From an uncultured Coriobacteriaceae bacterium (GTDB taxonomy: Bacteria > Actinomycetota > Coriobacteriia > Coriobacteriales > Eggerthellaceae): a stretch of 64,000 nucleotides of DNA. Shown here in pieces: positions 43,496 to 51,452 of this stretch. Position 1 is the first letter of the stretch. Each line of letters starts with the position of its first letter. Both the position numbers and the translations under genes were made by a program. A model generated the notes under the pieces. It was not told where the DNA came from. It did no database searches and was given only the letters and a program-made list of their open reading frames with translations. Where the stretch lies: positions 15,661 through 79,660 of the forward strand of contig URQU01000003.1 of the NCBI GenBank assembly GCA_900550055.1, given 5' to 3'.

Positions 43496-44320
43496 ATGTC
43501 TAGGGTGGCTTACGGGCAAAAGGGATACATCGGCGCCTCCATGAGCGCGAACGCGCGGGCGGCCTACGAGGCGGGGGAGATGCCCCGCTCGAAATGGACC
43601 AAGGCGGCGATCCTCGGCGCCTTGAGGGGCTACTGCGATGAGATGGACCTGCTCTACGACCCCGCGGTCGAGTCCGAGACCAGGGCCGCGCTCTTCGACC
43701 AGTTCATCGCCTACTCGTCCTGGCACCACACCGGCGCCTACGCCCGCGAGACGGAGTTCTTCGCCCTGGACGAGGCCGCCGTGATCGGGGCGTTCCGCGA
43801 GCTCGGGCCCGAGGAGGCGGCCGAGCGCGACCGGATCCGGGCGCAGGCTGCGGCCCGGGTGCAGGAGGCGGAACGGCATCGGAGGGAAGCGGAATGCCTA
43901 TTCGAGTACCGCTTCTCCTGCTCCCCATATAGCGCCATGGCGTACGAGGCGTTCCATCCCGAGCTGTGCGAGCGCCGCGTGAGCAAACGCAGGAAGCAGG
44001 AGCTCGTCGTGTACCGGCTGCCGGACGGCAGCGAGCCGTCGGGCTATGCGGAGATGTCCGTCCCGGCGGACTATGCGGACAGCAGCCATGTGGTGCCGTC
44101 GGTTTTCATATCCGGCACGGGCGGGGATCGCGCGTGGCGCGATATCGACTTCGACGAGGCCGAGCGGAAATTCGCAGCGGCGGCGAGAAGGGCCGCGGCC
44201 TTTCGCGAGGGGAGACCGAAGCTCATGCAGGACGAGGCCAGGCGCGCTGCGATACGTGAGACTCGGCACCGCGTCTGCACCGCCCCCATTTTGAAGAGCA
44301 TAAAGGAGATTCACAGGTGA
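43496..44320 (+). CDS. Hypothetical mobile-element protein (274 aa)
   Basis: The N terminus SRVAYGQKGYIGASMSANARAAYEAGEMPRSKWTK recalls a short hypothetical domain frequent in Firmicutes and Coriobacterial mobile elements (GYIGxSMSxxAxxAYxxGExPxSKWTK pattern, from memory). The middle is a charged Ala/Glu/Arg helix (about 105-130) and the C terminus is basic. No enzymatic motif is visible. It is divergent from the PIWI-RE operon and marks the return of the plus-strand backbone. The next gene overlaps its stop. Confidence 0.7.
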   Translation: MSRVAYGQKGYIGASMSANARAAYEAGEMPRSKWTKAAILGALRGYCDEMDLLYDPAVESETRAALFDQFIAYSSWHHTGAYARETEFFALDEAAVIGAFRELGPEEAAERDRIRAQAAARVQEAERHRREAECLFEYRFSCSPYSAMAYEAFHPELCERRVSKRRKQELVVYRLPDGSEPSGYAEMSVPADYADSSHVVPSVFISGTGGDRAWRDIDFDEAERKFAAAARRAAAFREGRPKLMQDEARRAAIRETRHRVCTAPILKSIKEIHR

Positions 44321-44874
44321 CGGGGAAGAATGTCTATACGATGACGGCGATGACGAGGCGAGCGTTCGTGGGCCTCGCGGTCATGGCGGCGCAGGCCGGA
44401 CTCGCGGGCTGCGTGAGGAACGGGGCGCCGGACGCCGGCTCCTCCGACGGCGGCGCCGGGAAGTCGGGCGATGCCGGCACCTCGTCGCCGTTCGCGCCGC
44501 AGCAGTCCGCCCAGGCGTCCGTGGACGGCATCTCGATCGACCGCGTGACGATCGAGGAAGGCACGGGGCCGGACGGCAAGCCGTTCCGCTACATCCGGGT
44601 TGCCTATACCTTCGAGAACGTCACGGACTCGGACGCTGTCGCACCCTATACCGATATCAACGCATACCAGGACGGGATCAAGCTCGACAGGTCCTACAAG
44701 GTGCAGGACCAGCGGGCGCAGAAGCAGATCGAGCCGGGCGGGAAATTGAAGTCGTTCACGGCGTTCGCCCCCGATTCTGAGACGGTTCCGGTCACGGTCA
44801 AGGTGATGGCGCCCGGCGAGAAGGAGCCGAGGTCGGAGCGATGCTACTGCATCGTGAACCCGGGCCTGCAATAG
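44317..44874 (+). CDS. Lipoprotein with DUF5067-like domain
   Basis: Protein of 185 residues. The signal starts with a twin-arginine-like MTRRAFVGLAVMAAQAGLAGC, with lipobox GLAGC. After a Gly/Ser linker comes a beta-sandwich-type region: ISIDRVTIEEGTGPDGKPFR, IRVAYTFENVTDSDAVAP, NAYQDGIKLDR, QIEPGGKLKSF, as in DUF5067/DUF4352-like extracellular domains. GTG 44317 follows AAAGGAG and overlaps the previous stop. An exposed element-encoded lipoprotein may act in surface or entry exclusion; that is inference. Confidence 0.75.
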   Translation: MTGKNVYTMTAMTRRAFVGLAVMAAQAGLAGCVRNGAPDAGSSDGGAGKSGDAGTSSPFAPQQSAQASVDGISIDRVTIEEGTGPDGKPFRYIRVAYTFENVTDSDAVAPYTDINAYQDGIKLDRSYKVQDQRAQKQIEPGGKLKSFTAFAPDSETVPVTVKVMAPGEKEPRSERCYCIVNPGLQ

Positions 44875-44888
44875 GCCGCCCCGCTCGC

Positions 44889-44954
44889 ACGTCCACACAT
44901 ATATGTATATGCGCGTCTATGCGTTTACGTACATGCGCATATGGGTAGACTCAC
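44889..44954 (+). repeat. Purine-pyrimidine hexamer element, copy 6 (with tail)
   Basis: Alternations at 44894-44916 (23 nt) and 44926-44943 (18 nt), then a diverged tail TATGGGTAGACTCAC matching CTGGGTAGATAC of copy 1. It lies 36 bp ahead of the start at 44990. Confidence 0.65.
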
Positions 44955-44989
44955 ATCGAGTAGAGACGAAACGGGAGGGGATGGTCCGC

Positions 44990-45412
44990 ATGGCGCCGTT
45001 CATCAGTGAAAATATCGACCTGGTTCCTTGCATGGCCATGGCATTCAACGCGGCGATTGCGACCATGGGTTTTCTGAAAATGGTTGCATGGACCGAGCAC
45101 GGCATGTCGTCGAGGATGTCCAGATACATCGACAGGTTCGGCAAGATGGGCATCGACCGCGAGATTTTGGAGGTCTATGCGCGATCGTATCTCGACGAGT
45201 CGCGCAACGCGCTCATCTGCTGGATCGTTGGCCTCGCCATCACCATGGCTGTGGGGATTGTCATCTGGGCCCACGACGTCGGCGCGGCAGTCCTCCTGAC
45301 ATCCGTGGTCGCGGCGGCGGTATCGATCAGGTGCATCGTCATGGCAGTGAGGGATGTGGCGGATATCCGCGACGTCCTGGCCGAAACCGACCTAGGCACC
45401 CCGACCGCGTGA
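44990..45412 (+). CDS. Small integral membrane protein (about 140 aa)
   Basis: Three hydrophobic segments: VPCMAMAFNAAIATMGFL, NALICWIVGLAITMAVGIVI and AAVLLTSVVAAAVSIRCIVM, separated by a charged loop of about 50 residues. No family recognised. An ATG at 44981 is closer to GGGAGGGG (2 bases) than is optimal; 44990 has usable spacing. Follows hexamer element copy 6. Confidence 0.6.
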   Translation: MAPFISENIDLVPCMAMAFNAAIATMGFLKMVAWTEHGMSSRMSRYIDRFGKMGIDREILEVYARSYLDESRNALICWIVGLAITMAVGIVIWAHDVGAAVLLTSVVAAAVSIRCIVMAVRDVADIRDVLAETDLGTPTA

Positions 45413-45466
45413 TTTGCCCTGGCATCCAATCAATAGGGACAAGCAGATATTCAGAAGGGACTCGAT

Positions 45467-45610
45467 ATGGGTATGCAAAGCTATATGGCGACGGTATTTG
45501 TCGGCGAGCGTGAGATTGGCGGGCCTTTTGTAAACGGTGATTTTCGTTCAAGCCTGAACTTCGCGAGGCGAGAGCTTCGCGGATACCTGCGCCTGGCTGA
45601 GAGTATCTGA
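45467..45610 (+). CDS. Small hypothetical protein (47 aa)
   Basis: Reads MGMQSYMATVFVGEREIGGP and ends RGYLRLAESI. AGAAGGGA (45453-45460) gives a good ribosome site. Codon use is less GC-biased than the neighbours. No family recognised. Confidence 0.5.
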   Translation: MGMQSYMATVFVGEREIGGPFVNGDFRSSLNFARRELRGYLRLAESI

Positions 45611-45622
45611 CGGCAGGAAGTC

Positions 45623-46143
45623 ATGGGTGGTCGCCGTCATGGCCTTCGTTGTGTAACCGCCCCGGCGCTTGATTTTGGCATCCTTACCGAGACGAAGGAT
45701 AGTGAGACCGCCACCGTGGAGTCCAGCTTTACCGTGACGTCGGCCTACACGGCCGAGGATTTCGTATCGGATACGCGAAGCTCGTTTCTTGCCTGCGTCA
45801 CCGAAGATTTAAGCGAGCAGGTCGCATCGGAGGCTGCAAGTCTCGTCGATGGTCAAATCGCGTCGATGTCGTGGTATAGGCGCTTCGAGATATGGAACGA
45901 CCTCGCATCTTACGACATATGCGGCGTTGCGAACGCCGATCATCTCATCGACGGGCTCGAGGAGCTTTCCGTCGCGCTCGCCGATGGCCGCGCGTTCGAC
46001 GCAAACGGTGGAAACCCCGTCTTCCATGCTTTTCACCGGGCCGAGCGGCAAAGTGGCGACAGAGAGTTACCTGTGCCTGCCAGGCGTACTCATCGACATC
46101 ATTGAGACAGGGGCTTCGGGCAACCGGAGCTCTTTTCTAATAT
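45623..46143 (+). pseudogene. Hypothetical CDS with a frameshift near its 3' end
   Basis: The ATG frame from 45623 is convincing through SLVDGQIASMSWYRRFEIWN and GGNPVFHAF (about 46030), then turns into Arg/His-rich sequence and stops at 46105. The +1 frame instead continues naturally as FTGPSGKVATESYLCLPGVL to a stop at 46143. The switch point is a TTTT run, a typical indel site. Function unknown; acidic middle part, no signal. Confidence 0.5.
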
Positions 46144-46182
46144 GAGCCGGCACCTCCACGGTACCGGCCCAATAACGACTGC

Positions 46183-46611
46183 CTACATATCCCAGATCTC
46201 GCTCAGCCGCTCATCGTCCGCGGCCTCCTCCTCGAAGCGGAACTCGTAGGGGATGGCCAACCTGGTGAGCTCAAAGGCCACCTTTCTGGTCATGGCGTTC
46301 GAGATCCGCGCCGCGCGCGCATCCTCCGCGGCTAAGTCCCGCTCGCGGAAGTAGGGGAGCGGGTAGGGGTTGCCGTCCGTCTCATCGACAATCTTCTCCA
46401 CCAGGCACCCGACCTCGCGCTCTTGGATTTCCGCCAGATTCTCGAGGTACTTCCATGCCACGGCAGTGGCGCGGGCTCGCGGCAGGCGCGGGCTTTCCCA
46501 GTTCTTGACGGTCTTCACGTCGACGCCCGCTGCCTCCGCGACGTCGGACTGGTAGAGCCCCAGGCTCTCGCGCAGCACCTTGAAGCCCGCCTTGGTGTGG
46601 ATGGTCTGCAT
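46183..46611 (-). CDS. XRE-type helix-turn-helix protein
   Basis: Protein of 142 residues. The N-terminal HTH is GFKVLRESLGLYQSDVAEAAG plus VDVKTVKNWESPRLP, a Cro/C1-type domain; the C-terminal 80 residues are helical and acidic, without a recognised domain. The ATG at 46611 follows AAAGGAACGG; an in-frame ATG lies 15 bases upstream. It lies 15 bases after the gene at 46627, so the two form an operon and may be a regulator-partner or toxin-antitoxin-like pair. Confidence 0.75.
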   Translation of the reverse strand: MQTIHTKAGFKVLRESLGLYQSDVAEAAGVDVKTVKNWESPRLPRARATAVAWKYLENLAEIQEREVGCLVEKIVDETDGNPYPLPYFRERDLAAEDARAARISNAMTRKVAFELTRLAIPYEFRFEEEAADDERLSEIWDM

Positions 46612-46626
46612 ATCCGTTCCTTTCAT

Positions 46627-47253
46627 CTAGATTCTCTTCTCGAAGAGCCCGTGATAGACCTCATCGATCTCGTCCTGGCATTCGCACAGGAATTCGCAGC
46701 GTCCGACCACGAGTGCGACGAAAAGCTCGTCGACGGTGGCAATGCCGTAATCGTGGAACCCCGCGGGAAGGTAGAGCGTCCCGTTGTAGGGCGCAGGTCC
46801 GACCCGGTAGCAAGAGAAGTCCCCGAAGGCCGATCCCTCCACGCGGTACAGGCTGTAGTAGTTCCCGGCACGCTTCGCAGCGTCGATCGCCTCCGTGTGG
46901 CCGGCGATATGGCGGATGATCTTCCCGTCCGCACGGTTCGCGGCCGCCTCGCGCGCGAGCGTGCGCAGCTCGGGCATGCGGTCGAGCGGGTCGACGGTGT
47001 GGACCGTATCCATGTGTTCCGTGAACCCCTCGCCGTCGCGCGTGATTTCGCTCACTGTGGCGACGAACCGGGCGAAACCGCGCTGGCAGACCCCGACCCT
47101 GGAGGCCGCCGAGACCTTATGCGCCGCACGCAGTGCCTCCTCCCGGCTGTCTCCCTCGTAATGCAGCTCCGACGAATGGAGCGGCCGCACGTCGATATCC
47201 TCGGTTCCCGTGAACAGCATCTCGCGCGATTCCGTCACGAAGATCGTTTCCAT
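46627..47253 (-). CDS. Hypothetical protein upstream of the XRE gene (208 aa)
   Basis: Soluble protein starting METIFVTESREMLFTGTEDI. Features: a beta-strand-rich N terminus, a helical middle (DRMPELRTLAREAAANRADG) and a C-terminal part with Cys residues (VVGRCEFLCECQDEIDEVYH). No family recognised. Excellent GGGAGGACTAT site before ATG 47253. Its partnership with the HTH gene is inferred from the 15-base gap. Confidence 0.65.
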   Translation of the reverse strand: METIFVTESREMLFTGTEDIDVRPLHSSELHYEGDSREEALRAAHKVSAASRVGVCQRGFARFVATVSEITRDGEGFTEHMDTVHTVDPLDRMPELRTLAREAAANRADGKIIRHIAGHTEAIDAAKRAGNYYSLYRVEGSAFGDFSCYRVGPAPYNGTLYLPAGFHDYGIATVDELFVALVVGRCEFLCECQDEIDEVYHGLFEKRI

Positions 47254-47376
47254 ATAGTCCTCCCATATGCGCACCGGGCGGCCCCATACCGCCTGCTCTA
47301 CCTCTCTTGTACCCCCTGAGGGGAAACGTAAACGCACGCCGCGGAAAAATCGCCGGACCGGGTTCGGGAAAAGGAC

Positions 47377-47394
47377 GGGGCCGAAAACGGCCCC
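47377..47394 (-). terminator. Terminator of the minus-strand gene at 47525
   Basis: On the minus strand GGGGCCG-TTTT-CGGCCCC followed by GTCCTTTTCC. About 130 bp after the stop of the next gene. Confidence 0.5.
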
Positions 47395-47524
47395 TGTCTT
47401 GAAATCTGGATATGGAATCAATCAATCATCGCCATGTCGAACGCTTATATGCGAACTCGGAATCGATCATCGCTGCGCAGTCCCTCCGAGGGCGGGGCCG
47501 TCGTGCTATCTGGCGGAACTAGCC

Positions 47525-48277
47525 TTATTTACCCGCCGTCGGGCGTAGCGCCAACAGGTCATTCCTGATCTCATCGAGCAGCTTCCTGCACTTGAGCTCC
47601 GCGGCCTCCATCGGGCTGACGTATCCATCCTCATGCGGGTCGAAAATCATATCCGGGTCTGGCAGCCATTTGCCGTCGTCCTCGCCGAAGGCGGTCTCGG
47701 TCATGATGTCGCAGAGGCCCAGAAGCCTGACGAAGATATCGCTCTCCCCGACATATGGGGTCGCGCGTCGGCACGCGCGGAGGTACACGTCGAGCGTCTG
47801 GAGGAACAGGTCCTCGGTGCCGATCTCCCAGGGAGGACGGGACTTATCGTCTTCCGGGTTCACCTTGATGTCGTGCAGAATCGAGTCCGGCACGCAGCGC
47901 AGGTCTGTAGTCGGCCAGACGAAATGATCGGTCTCCTCGCACAGGTCGAGGAAGTCGTAGGCCTGGTTCCATAGCACGCAGAGCACATCCAGCTGGTTTT
48001 CGGTGAGCTTTTCGTCCATGGTCCTATCTCCTGATTCTATGAGGAGGTCGGCGACGTCGATGTGCGCCCAGCAGGCGATATCCTCGACCTTCTCGAAGTC
48101 GCTCGGAGCGTGCGTCCCGCGCCGCCAGTCCTTAATCGATGAGATCGAGACGTGCATCGCGCCCGCGAGCTCCCGCATCCTGGCGGCGCCTTTGGCGCCG
48201 TGTCCTAGCAACGAATCGAACACGGCGGGGGAGAACGCGAACGTCCCGTCGCCAATCCTGTAGGTGTCTTTCCGCAT
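47525..48277 (-). CDS. Helix-turn-helix protein with large C-terminal domain (250 aa)
   Basis: The N-terminal 80 residues contain an XRE/YmfK-like HTH: GAARMRELAGAMHVSISSIK then DWRRGTHAPSDFEKVEDIA. The remainder is acidic, rich in Trp, Asp and Cys, with no family I recognise (DFLDLCEETDHFVWPTTDLR). ATG 48277 is preceded by GAGAAAGAGAG; a TTG 21 bases upstream is the alternative. It probably regulates itself or the neighbouring minus-strand genes. Confidence 0.65.
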   Translation of the reverse strand: MRKDTYRIGDGTFAFSPAVFDSLLGHGAKGAARMRELAGAMHVSISSIKDWRRGTHAPSDFEKVEDIACWAHIDVADLLIESGDRTMDEKLTENQLDVLCVLWNQAYDFLDLCEETDHFVWPTTDLRCVPDSILHDIKVNPEDDKSRPPWEIGTEDLFLQTLDVYLRACRRATPYVGESDIFVRLLGLCDIMTETAFGEDDGKWLPDPDMIFDPHEDGYVSPMEAAELKCRKLLDEIRNDLLALRPTAGK

Positions 48278-48358
48278 TGCGGCATCTCTCTTTCTCAATC
48301 CTTGCCGACAATGTTATCTGTGGCGCGGCCGTCTACGGAGACGAACCTGGACGGACCT

Positions 48359-48628
48359 CTACCCGTCCGGCTTCACGGAGAACCACAGACCGTCGTCGCA
48401 GATCAGCCCGCGCGCGACACATCGACCGCCGACGTCCACTAGGACGCCGGTCACGGTGGCGTCCGCCTTGCCGAACATGCTGGGGCAGGGCAGCGTCGCG
48501 CCGACCCTGGCGATCTCGAAGCGCCGCCCGTCGCACACGATTGCCCTCGGGGTGTTGAGCCCGCACTTTCGGTCGGTCTCGACCGCTATGGGGACGACCT
48601 TGGCGTCGAACCTGCTGCATCCGCCCAC
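48359..48628 (-). CDS. Small hypothetical protein (89 aa)
   Basis: GTG start at 48628 behind GGGAGGGAGG. Reads GGCSRFDAKVVPIAVETDRK and continues as a likely beta-barrel (IVCDGRRFEIARVGATLPC, ATVTGVLVDVGGRCVARGLI). Small, Cys-containing, without known domain. Part of the minus-strand island. Confidence 0.6.
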   Translation of the reverse strand: MGGCSRFDAKVVPIAVETDRKCGLNTPRAIVCDGRRFEIARVGATLPCPSMFGKADATVTGVLVDVGGRCVARGLICDDGLWFSVKPDG

Positions 48629-48649
48629 GTGCCGGACCTCCCTCCCGCT

Positions 48650-48676
48650 CGGTATCGCGCGCCACGCGCGCGATAC
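48650..48676 (-). terminator. Hairpin between two minus-strand genes
   Basis: Eleven-bp stem GGTATCGCGCG / CGCGCGATACC with a 5-nt loop. No T-run. It may end the transcript of the gene at 48789 or shield the next mRNA. Confidence 0.4.
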
Positions 48677-48788
48677 CCCCGCCGTCTCCCACCCTGGATA
48701 CCGCCCTGCGATCCCAACGGGGAGGGCATCCGGGGCGGTACCGCCCGCGCTGCGGTCTCACCGCGCAGCAGGCGGCCTATGGCCATGC

Positions 48789-49493
48789 CTATTCGGCCGA
48801 CCCGATGCGGTTGCCGTTCGTGTAGTCGGAATAGGCCCGCTCCCAAGCGTCCTGCACGCGGCGGGAGTCGCATATCTTGCAGAAGATACCCGTCTTGGGC
48901 GAGCCGTCGCGCAGCATGAACGTGATGAAGCAGAAGTCTCCGATATCGGGATCCTCGTTCATCATCATGGCGCCGCAGGTGTCCAGCACCTCGCGGTTGT
49001 CCTCCTGCGACCCGCCGAGGATATCGATCGTGCAGGTGGCCGTATCCGACGGTCCGACGAGGCCATCCGGCACCGCCGGCAGTGCATCCGGGTCGGTTCC
49101 GTCGATCTCCCCAAGGATGCGCGTCTCGAACGTCGAGTTTGCTGCGCGCAGGCGTCCGAGTGCGTCCGCGTATGCGATCGACGAGACGAGGCGTTCGAGC
49201 TCCCTGGCGGCAGCCTCGGCGCTGTCCGCATATCCCCGCGGGTCCTTTTCCATGAGCGCGTCGGCGAGCATGGCGACGGCCGCCTCGGCAACCCTGCCGG
49301 ACTTGCCCATGTCGTCGGCGCACTCGCCGGCGAGTGCCGACAGCGCGCTCGAGTAGAAGGGGATGTCGCTGCGGCGTCCGAACCTCTCGGCCACGCGCCC
49401 GCAGGACTCCCTCCATCGTTCCATCAGCGCGAGCCTCAGGTTCGCCGTCTCATCGTGCTCGATGGGCGACACCGTGTCGTGATCCGTAGCCAT
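48789..49493 (-). CDS. Hypothetical protein (234 aa), first of the minus-strand island
   Basis: Acidic soluble protein, MATDHDTVSPIEHDETANLR onward, with a long helical middle (AAVAMLADALMEKDPRGYAD) and a Cys-containing C-terminal part (GIFCKICDSRRVQDAW) that could bind metal. No family recognised. GGAAGGATATGGAC gives the ribosome site for ATG 49493. It is divergent from the gene at 49711. Confidence 0.6.
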   Translation of the reverse strand: MATDHDTVSPIEHDETANLRLALMERWRESCGRVAERFGRRSDIPFYSSALSALAGECADDMGKSGRVAEAAVAMLADALMEKDPRGYADSAEAAARELERLVSSIAYADALGRLRAANSTFETRILGEIDGTDPDALPAVPDGLVGPSDTATCTIDILGGSQEDNREVLDTCGAMMMNEDPDIGDFCFITFMLRDGSPKTGIFCKICDSRRVQDAWERAYSDYTNGNRIGSAE

Positions 49494-49626
49494 GTCCATA
49501 TCCTTCCGTTTCCGTTCCATCCCGCTCCCACGGCTTCCCTAGAGAGCCGTTTACCCCGAATCGCCCCCGCTCATGCCCGCTAAATTGAGATCGGGGAGGA
49601 AGGCCGCCTGTCCGTATCTTCCCGTC

Positions 49627-49654
49627 CGCATCGGAATCGGCTGTTTCCGATGCG
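49627..49654. promoter_or_regulatory. Inverted repeat in a divergent intergenic region
   Basis: CGCATCGGAA / TTCCGATGCG, 10-bp perfect arms with an 8-nt spacer, between the divergent genes at 49493 and 49711. A second smaller pair, GGTAT...ATACC, follows at about 49665-49684. Probable operator for one of the island's HTH proteins. Confidence 0.45.
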
Positions 49655-49710
49655 CCCGAACGGGGTATCAACTGGTAATACCGAATGAACGACTTGGGCA
49701 AGGAGCAGCC

Positions 49711-50142
49711 ATGTATACGGACGATGACGAGATCGGGCGCGCCGTCGCTGCCGATCTGGAGGAATGCTGGCAAGGCGAGGGCTGGTACCGAATCTGCTTC
49801 ACCGACGGGATGGGATCGTATCCGGCCACATGGTATGGAACCGAAGCGGACCTTGCCGACGACCTTCGCGGTGCCTACGGGGATGCCGGCGAGATCCATC
49901 TGCCCTACGCCGAAATCTCTGTGATCGATCAGGCGGTCGAGAAGGTCTGGCAGGGCGAGGGATGGTATCGGGTGACGGGCGGCGACGGCGAGAAATGGGA
50001 GCCGGACTTCTACGTTACACGCGAATGCCTAGTCGCCGCACTGCGCGACGCCTACGACGAGGCATCCTTCAGCGGCGCCATATGCGTCCCACGTGTAGAG
50101 CCGGCCCCGGACCCTAACCGGCGCCGAACGCACGCCTTCTGA
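49711..50142 (+). CDS. Hypothetical protein with an internal two-fold repeat (143 aa)
   Basis: Two tandem units of about 60 residues: CWQGEGWYRICFTDGMGSYP...ADLADDLRGAYGDAG and VWQGEGWYRVTGGDGEKWEP...CLVAALRDAYDEAS. Each has a beta-hairpin with the invariant WQGEGWYR and a helix. The C-terminal tail is basic. AAGGAGCAGCC precedes ATG 49711. No family known to me; the duplication suggests binding of a paired or repetitive ligand. Confidence 0.65.
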   Translation: MYTDDDEIGRAVAADLEECWQGEGWYRICFTDGMGSYPATWYGTEADLADDLRGAYGDAGEIHLPYAEISVIDQAVEKVWQGEGWYRVTGGDGEKWEPDFYVTRECLVAALRDAYDEASFSGAICVPRVEPAPDPNRRRTHAF

Positions 50143-50190
50143 ACCGCCCCGTGATTCAAACTGGGCGAGAACCGAACCGGAGGAATCGCT

Positions 50191-50260
50191 ACGCGTTTCC
50201 CACAACCGGCTGCCTACGGGACGTATGGGGTCCCTCCGGTCATCCGGCCATGGAAAACGC
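50191..50260 (+). repeat. 70-bp direct repeat, copy A (upstream of ssb)
   Basis: Begins ACGCGTTTCCCACAACCGGC and ends CATCCGGCCATGGAAAACGC. About 85 percent identical by eye to 50899-50968. Each copy is followed by a hexamer element with the conserved tail. Confidence 0.75.
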
Positions 50261-50288
50261 CGGGCTCCGGTGCCAGCCCAATACATAG

Positions 50289-50342
50289 CCGCACAAACGC
50301 ACATCTATGCGCTTACGCATCTGAGCATCTGGGTACATACAT
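50289..50342 (+). repeat. Purine-pyrimidine hexamer element, copy 7 (with tail)
   Basis: GCCGCACAAACGCACATCTATGCG..., then tail GCTTACGCATCTGAGCATCT and GGGTACATACAT ending at the ATG-like 50341. 54 bp ahead of ssb. Confidence 0.7.
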
Positions 50343-50395
50343 GGCGACGAAGGCGGGGGATCGGCCCCCCGTCGGAACCGAAAGGATAGAAGCCA

Positions 50396-50821
50396 ATGAG
50401 CATCAACCGAGTCAACATCACCGGAAACCTCACCCGCGATCCCGAGCTCCGCGCCACCGCGGCCGGCACCCAGGTGCTCTCGTTCGGCATCGCCGTCAAC
50501 GATCGCCGAAAGAACCCGCAGACCGGCGAGTGGGAGGACTATCCCAATTACATCGACTGTACCATGTTCGGCACCCGCGCCGAGGCTGTCGGCCGCTATA
50601 TCTCCAAGGGGAGCAAGGTCGCGATCGAGGGCAAGCTGCGCTATAGCTCCTGGGAGCGCGACGGCCAGAAGCGCAGCAAGCTCGAGGTCATCGTCGACGA
50701 GATCGAGTTCATGAACTCCCGCCCTGCCGCGTCTCCTGCTGCCGCGGTTGATGGTGGACAGCAGTATGCGGTCCCCGAGGCTCCCGCCGTCGAGGTTGCG
50801 GACGAGGACATCCCGTTCTAG
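50396..50821 (+). CDS. ssb: Single-stranded DNA-binding protein
   Basis: Classic SSB of 141 residues: OB fold INRVNITGNLTRDPELRATA, VLSFGIAVNDRR, NYIDCTMFGTRAEAVGRYIS, KGSKVAIEGKLRYSSWERDG, then a short Ala/Pro linker and the conserved acidic tip ADEDIPF that recruits repair and replication partners. It protects single strands during element replication or conjugative transfer. GAAAGGATAGAAGCC precedes the ATG. A terminator follows. Confidence 0.97.
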   Translation: MSINRVNITGNLTRDPELRATAAGTQVLSFGIAVNDRRKNPQTGEWEDYPNYIDCTMFGTRAEAVGRYISKGSKVAIEGKLRYSSWERDGQKRSKLEVIVDEIEFMNSRPAASPAAAVDGGQQYAVPEAPAVEVADEDIPF

Positions 50822-50852
50822 CCGACCCGTACAACCCCATACTCAAGTGATC

Positions 50853-50879
50853 GCCCCACCGGAGACGGCGGGGCTTTTT
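50853..50879 (+). terminator. Rho-independent terminator of ssb
   Basis: GCCCCACCG-GAGA-CGGCGGGGC stem with one mismatch, then TTTTT. Confidence 0.85.
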
Positions 50880-50898
50880 CATGCCGTAGCCCGTCTCC

Positions 50899-50968
50899 AC
50901 ACGTTTCCCACACCCGGCTGCCTATGGGACGGATGGGGTCCCGCCGGTCATCCGGCCATGGAAATCGC
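50899..50968 (+). repeat. 70-bp direct repeat, copy B (downstream of ssb)
   Basis: ACACGTTTCCCACACCCGGC ... CATCCGGCCATGGAAATCGC. Pairs with the copy at 50191-50260 and, like it, is followed within about 55 bp by a hexamer element. Confidence 0.75.
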
Positions 50969-51022
50969 AGGCCAGGGGCCTGCCGACCGGTGTCCGGGCG
51001 GCCCGCTGGGCAAATTATCGAA

Positions 51023-51092
51023 TTACGCAGACGCATATGTGCGCATTTTCGTGTTTGTGCGTTTACGCATGTGCGCAGCTGGGTACATACAT
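51023..51092 (+). repeat. Purine-pyrimidine hexamer element, copy 8 (with tail)
   Basis: ACGCAGACGCATATGTGCGC..., then tail GCGTTTACGCATGTGCGCAG and CTGGGTACATACATACC. 66 bp ahead of the start at 51158. Confidence 0.72.
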
Positions 51093-51157
51093 ACCAGCGG
51101 CAAGGGAGGCCGCGACCGCGTCGGCGCGGGATCGCCGAATATCGGAAGGAGGCCGTC

Positions 51158-51430
51158 ATGGCCGGTTGCAAGAGGGAAGTAATGGAGCCGAGCGGAAGGG
51201 AGAAGGTCGCCGCCGCCGCCGCGCTGGTCGCGGGGCTCGTCGGGATGTGGTTCATGCTCGCATACAGCTATGTCTACATCAACTGCGCCGTGTTCCCGGT
51301 GGCGGGCGCGCTCATCGCGTACGCCTACGACGTGGCGGAGAGGACGGTGGCGGCACGGAAGGAGTGCTGCCGCAAGGTCGAAACGCGCCGCGCGTATCGC
51401 GCCGCGAGGGCGTCGGAATACGGTGCATAG
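51158..51430 (+). CDS. Small membrane protein (90 aa)
   Basis: Two adjacent hydrophobic segments (VAAAAALVAGLVGMWFMLAY and VYINCAVFPVAGALIAYAYD) followed by a basic, Arg-rich cytoplasmic tail. GGAAGGAGGCC gives a strong ribosome site for ATG 51158. No family recognised. Lies between two hexamer elements. Confidence 0.65.
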   Translation: MAGCKREVMEPSGREKVAAAAALVAGLVGMWFMLAYSYVYINCAVFPVAGALIAYAYDVAERTVAARKECCRKVETRRAYRAARASEYGA

Positions 51431-51452
51431 CGGCGCCGGCGGGCAAGAATAA

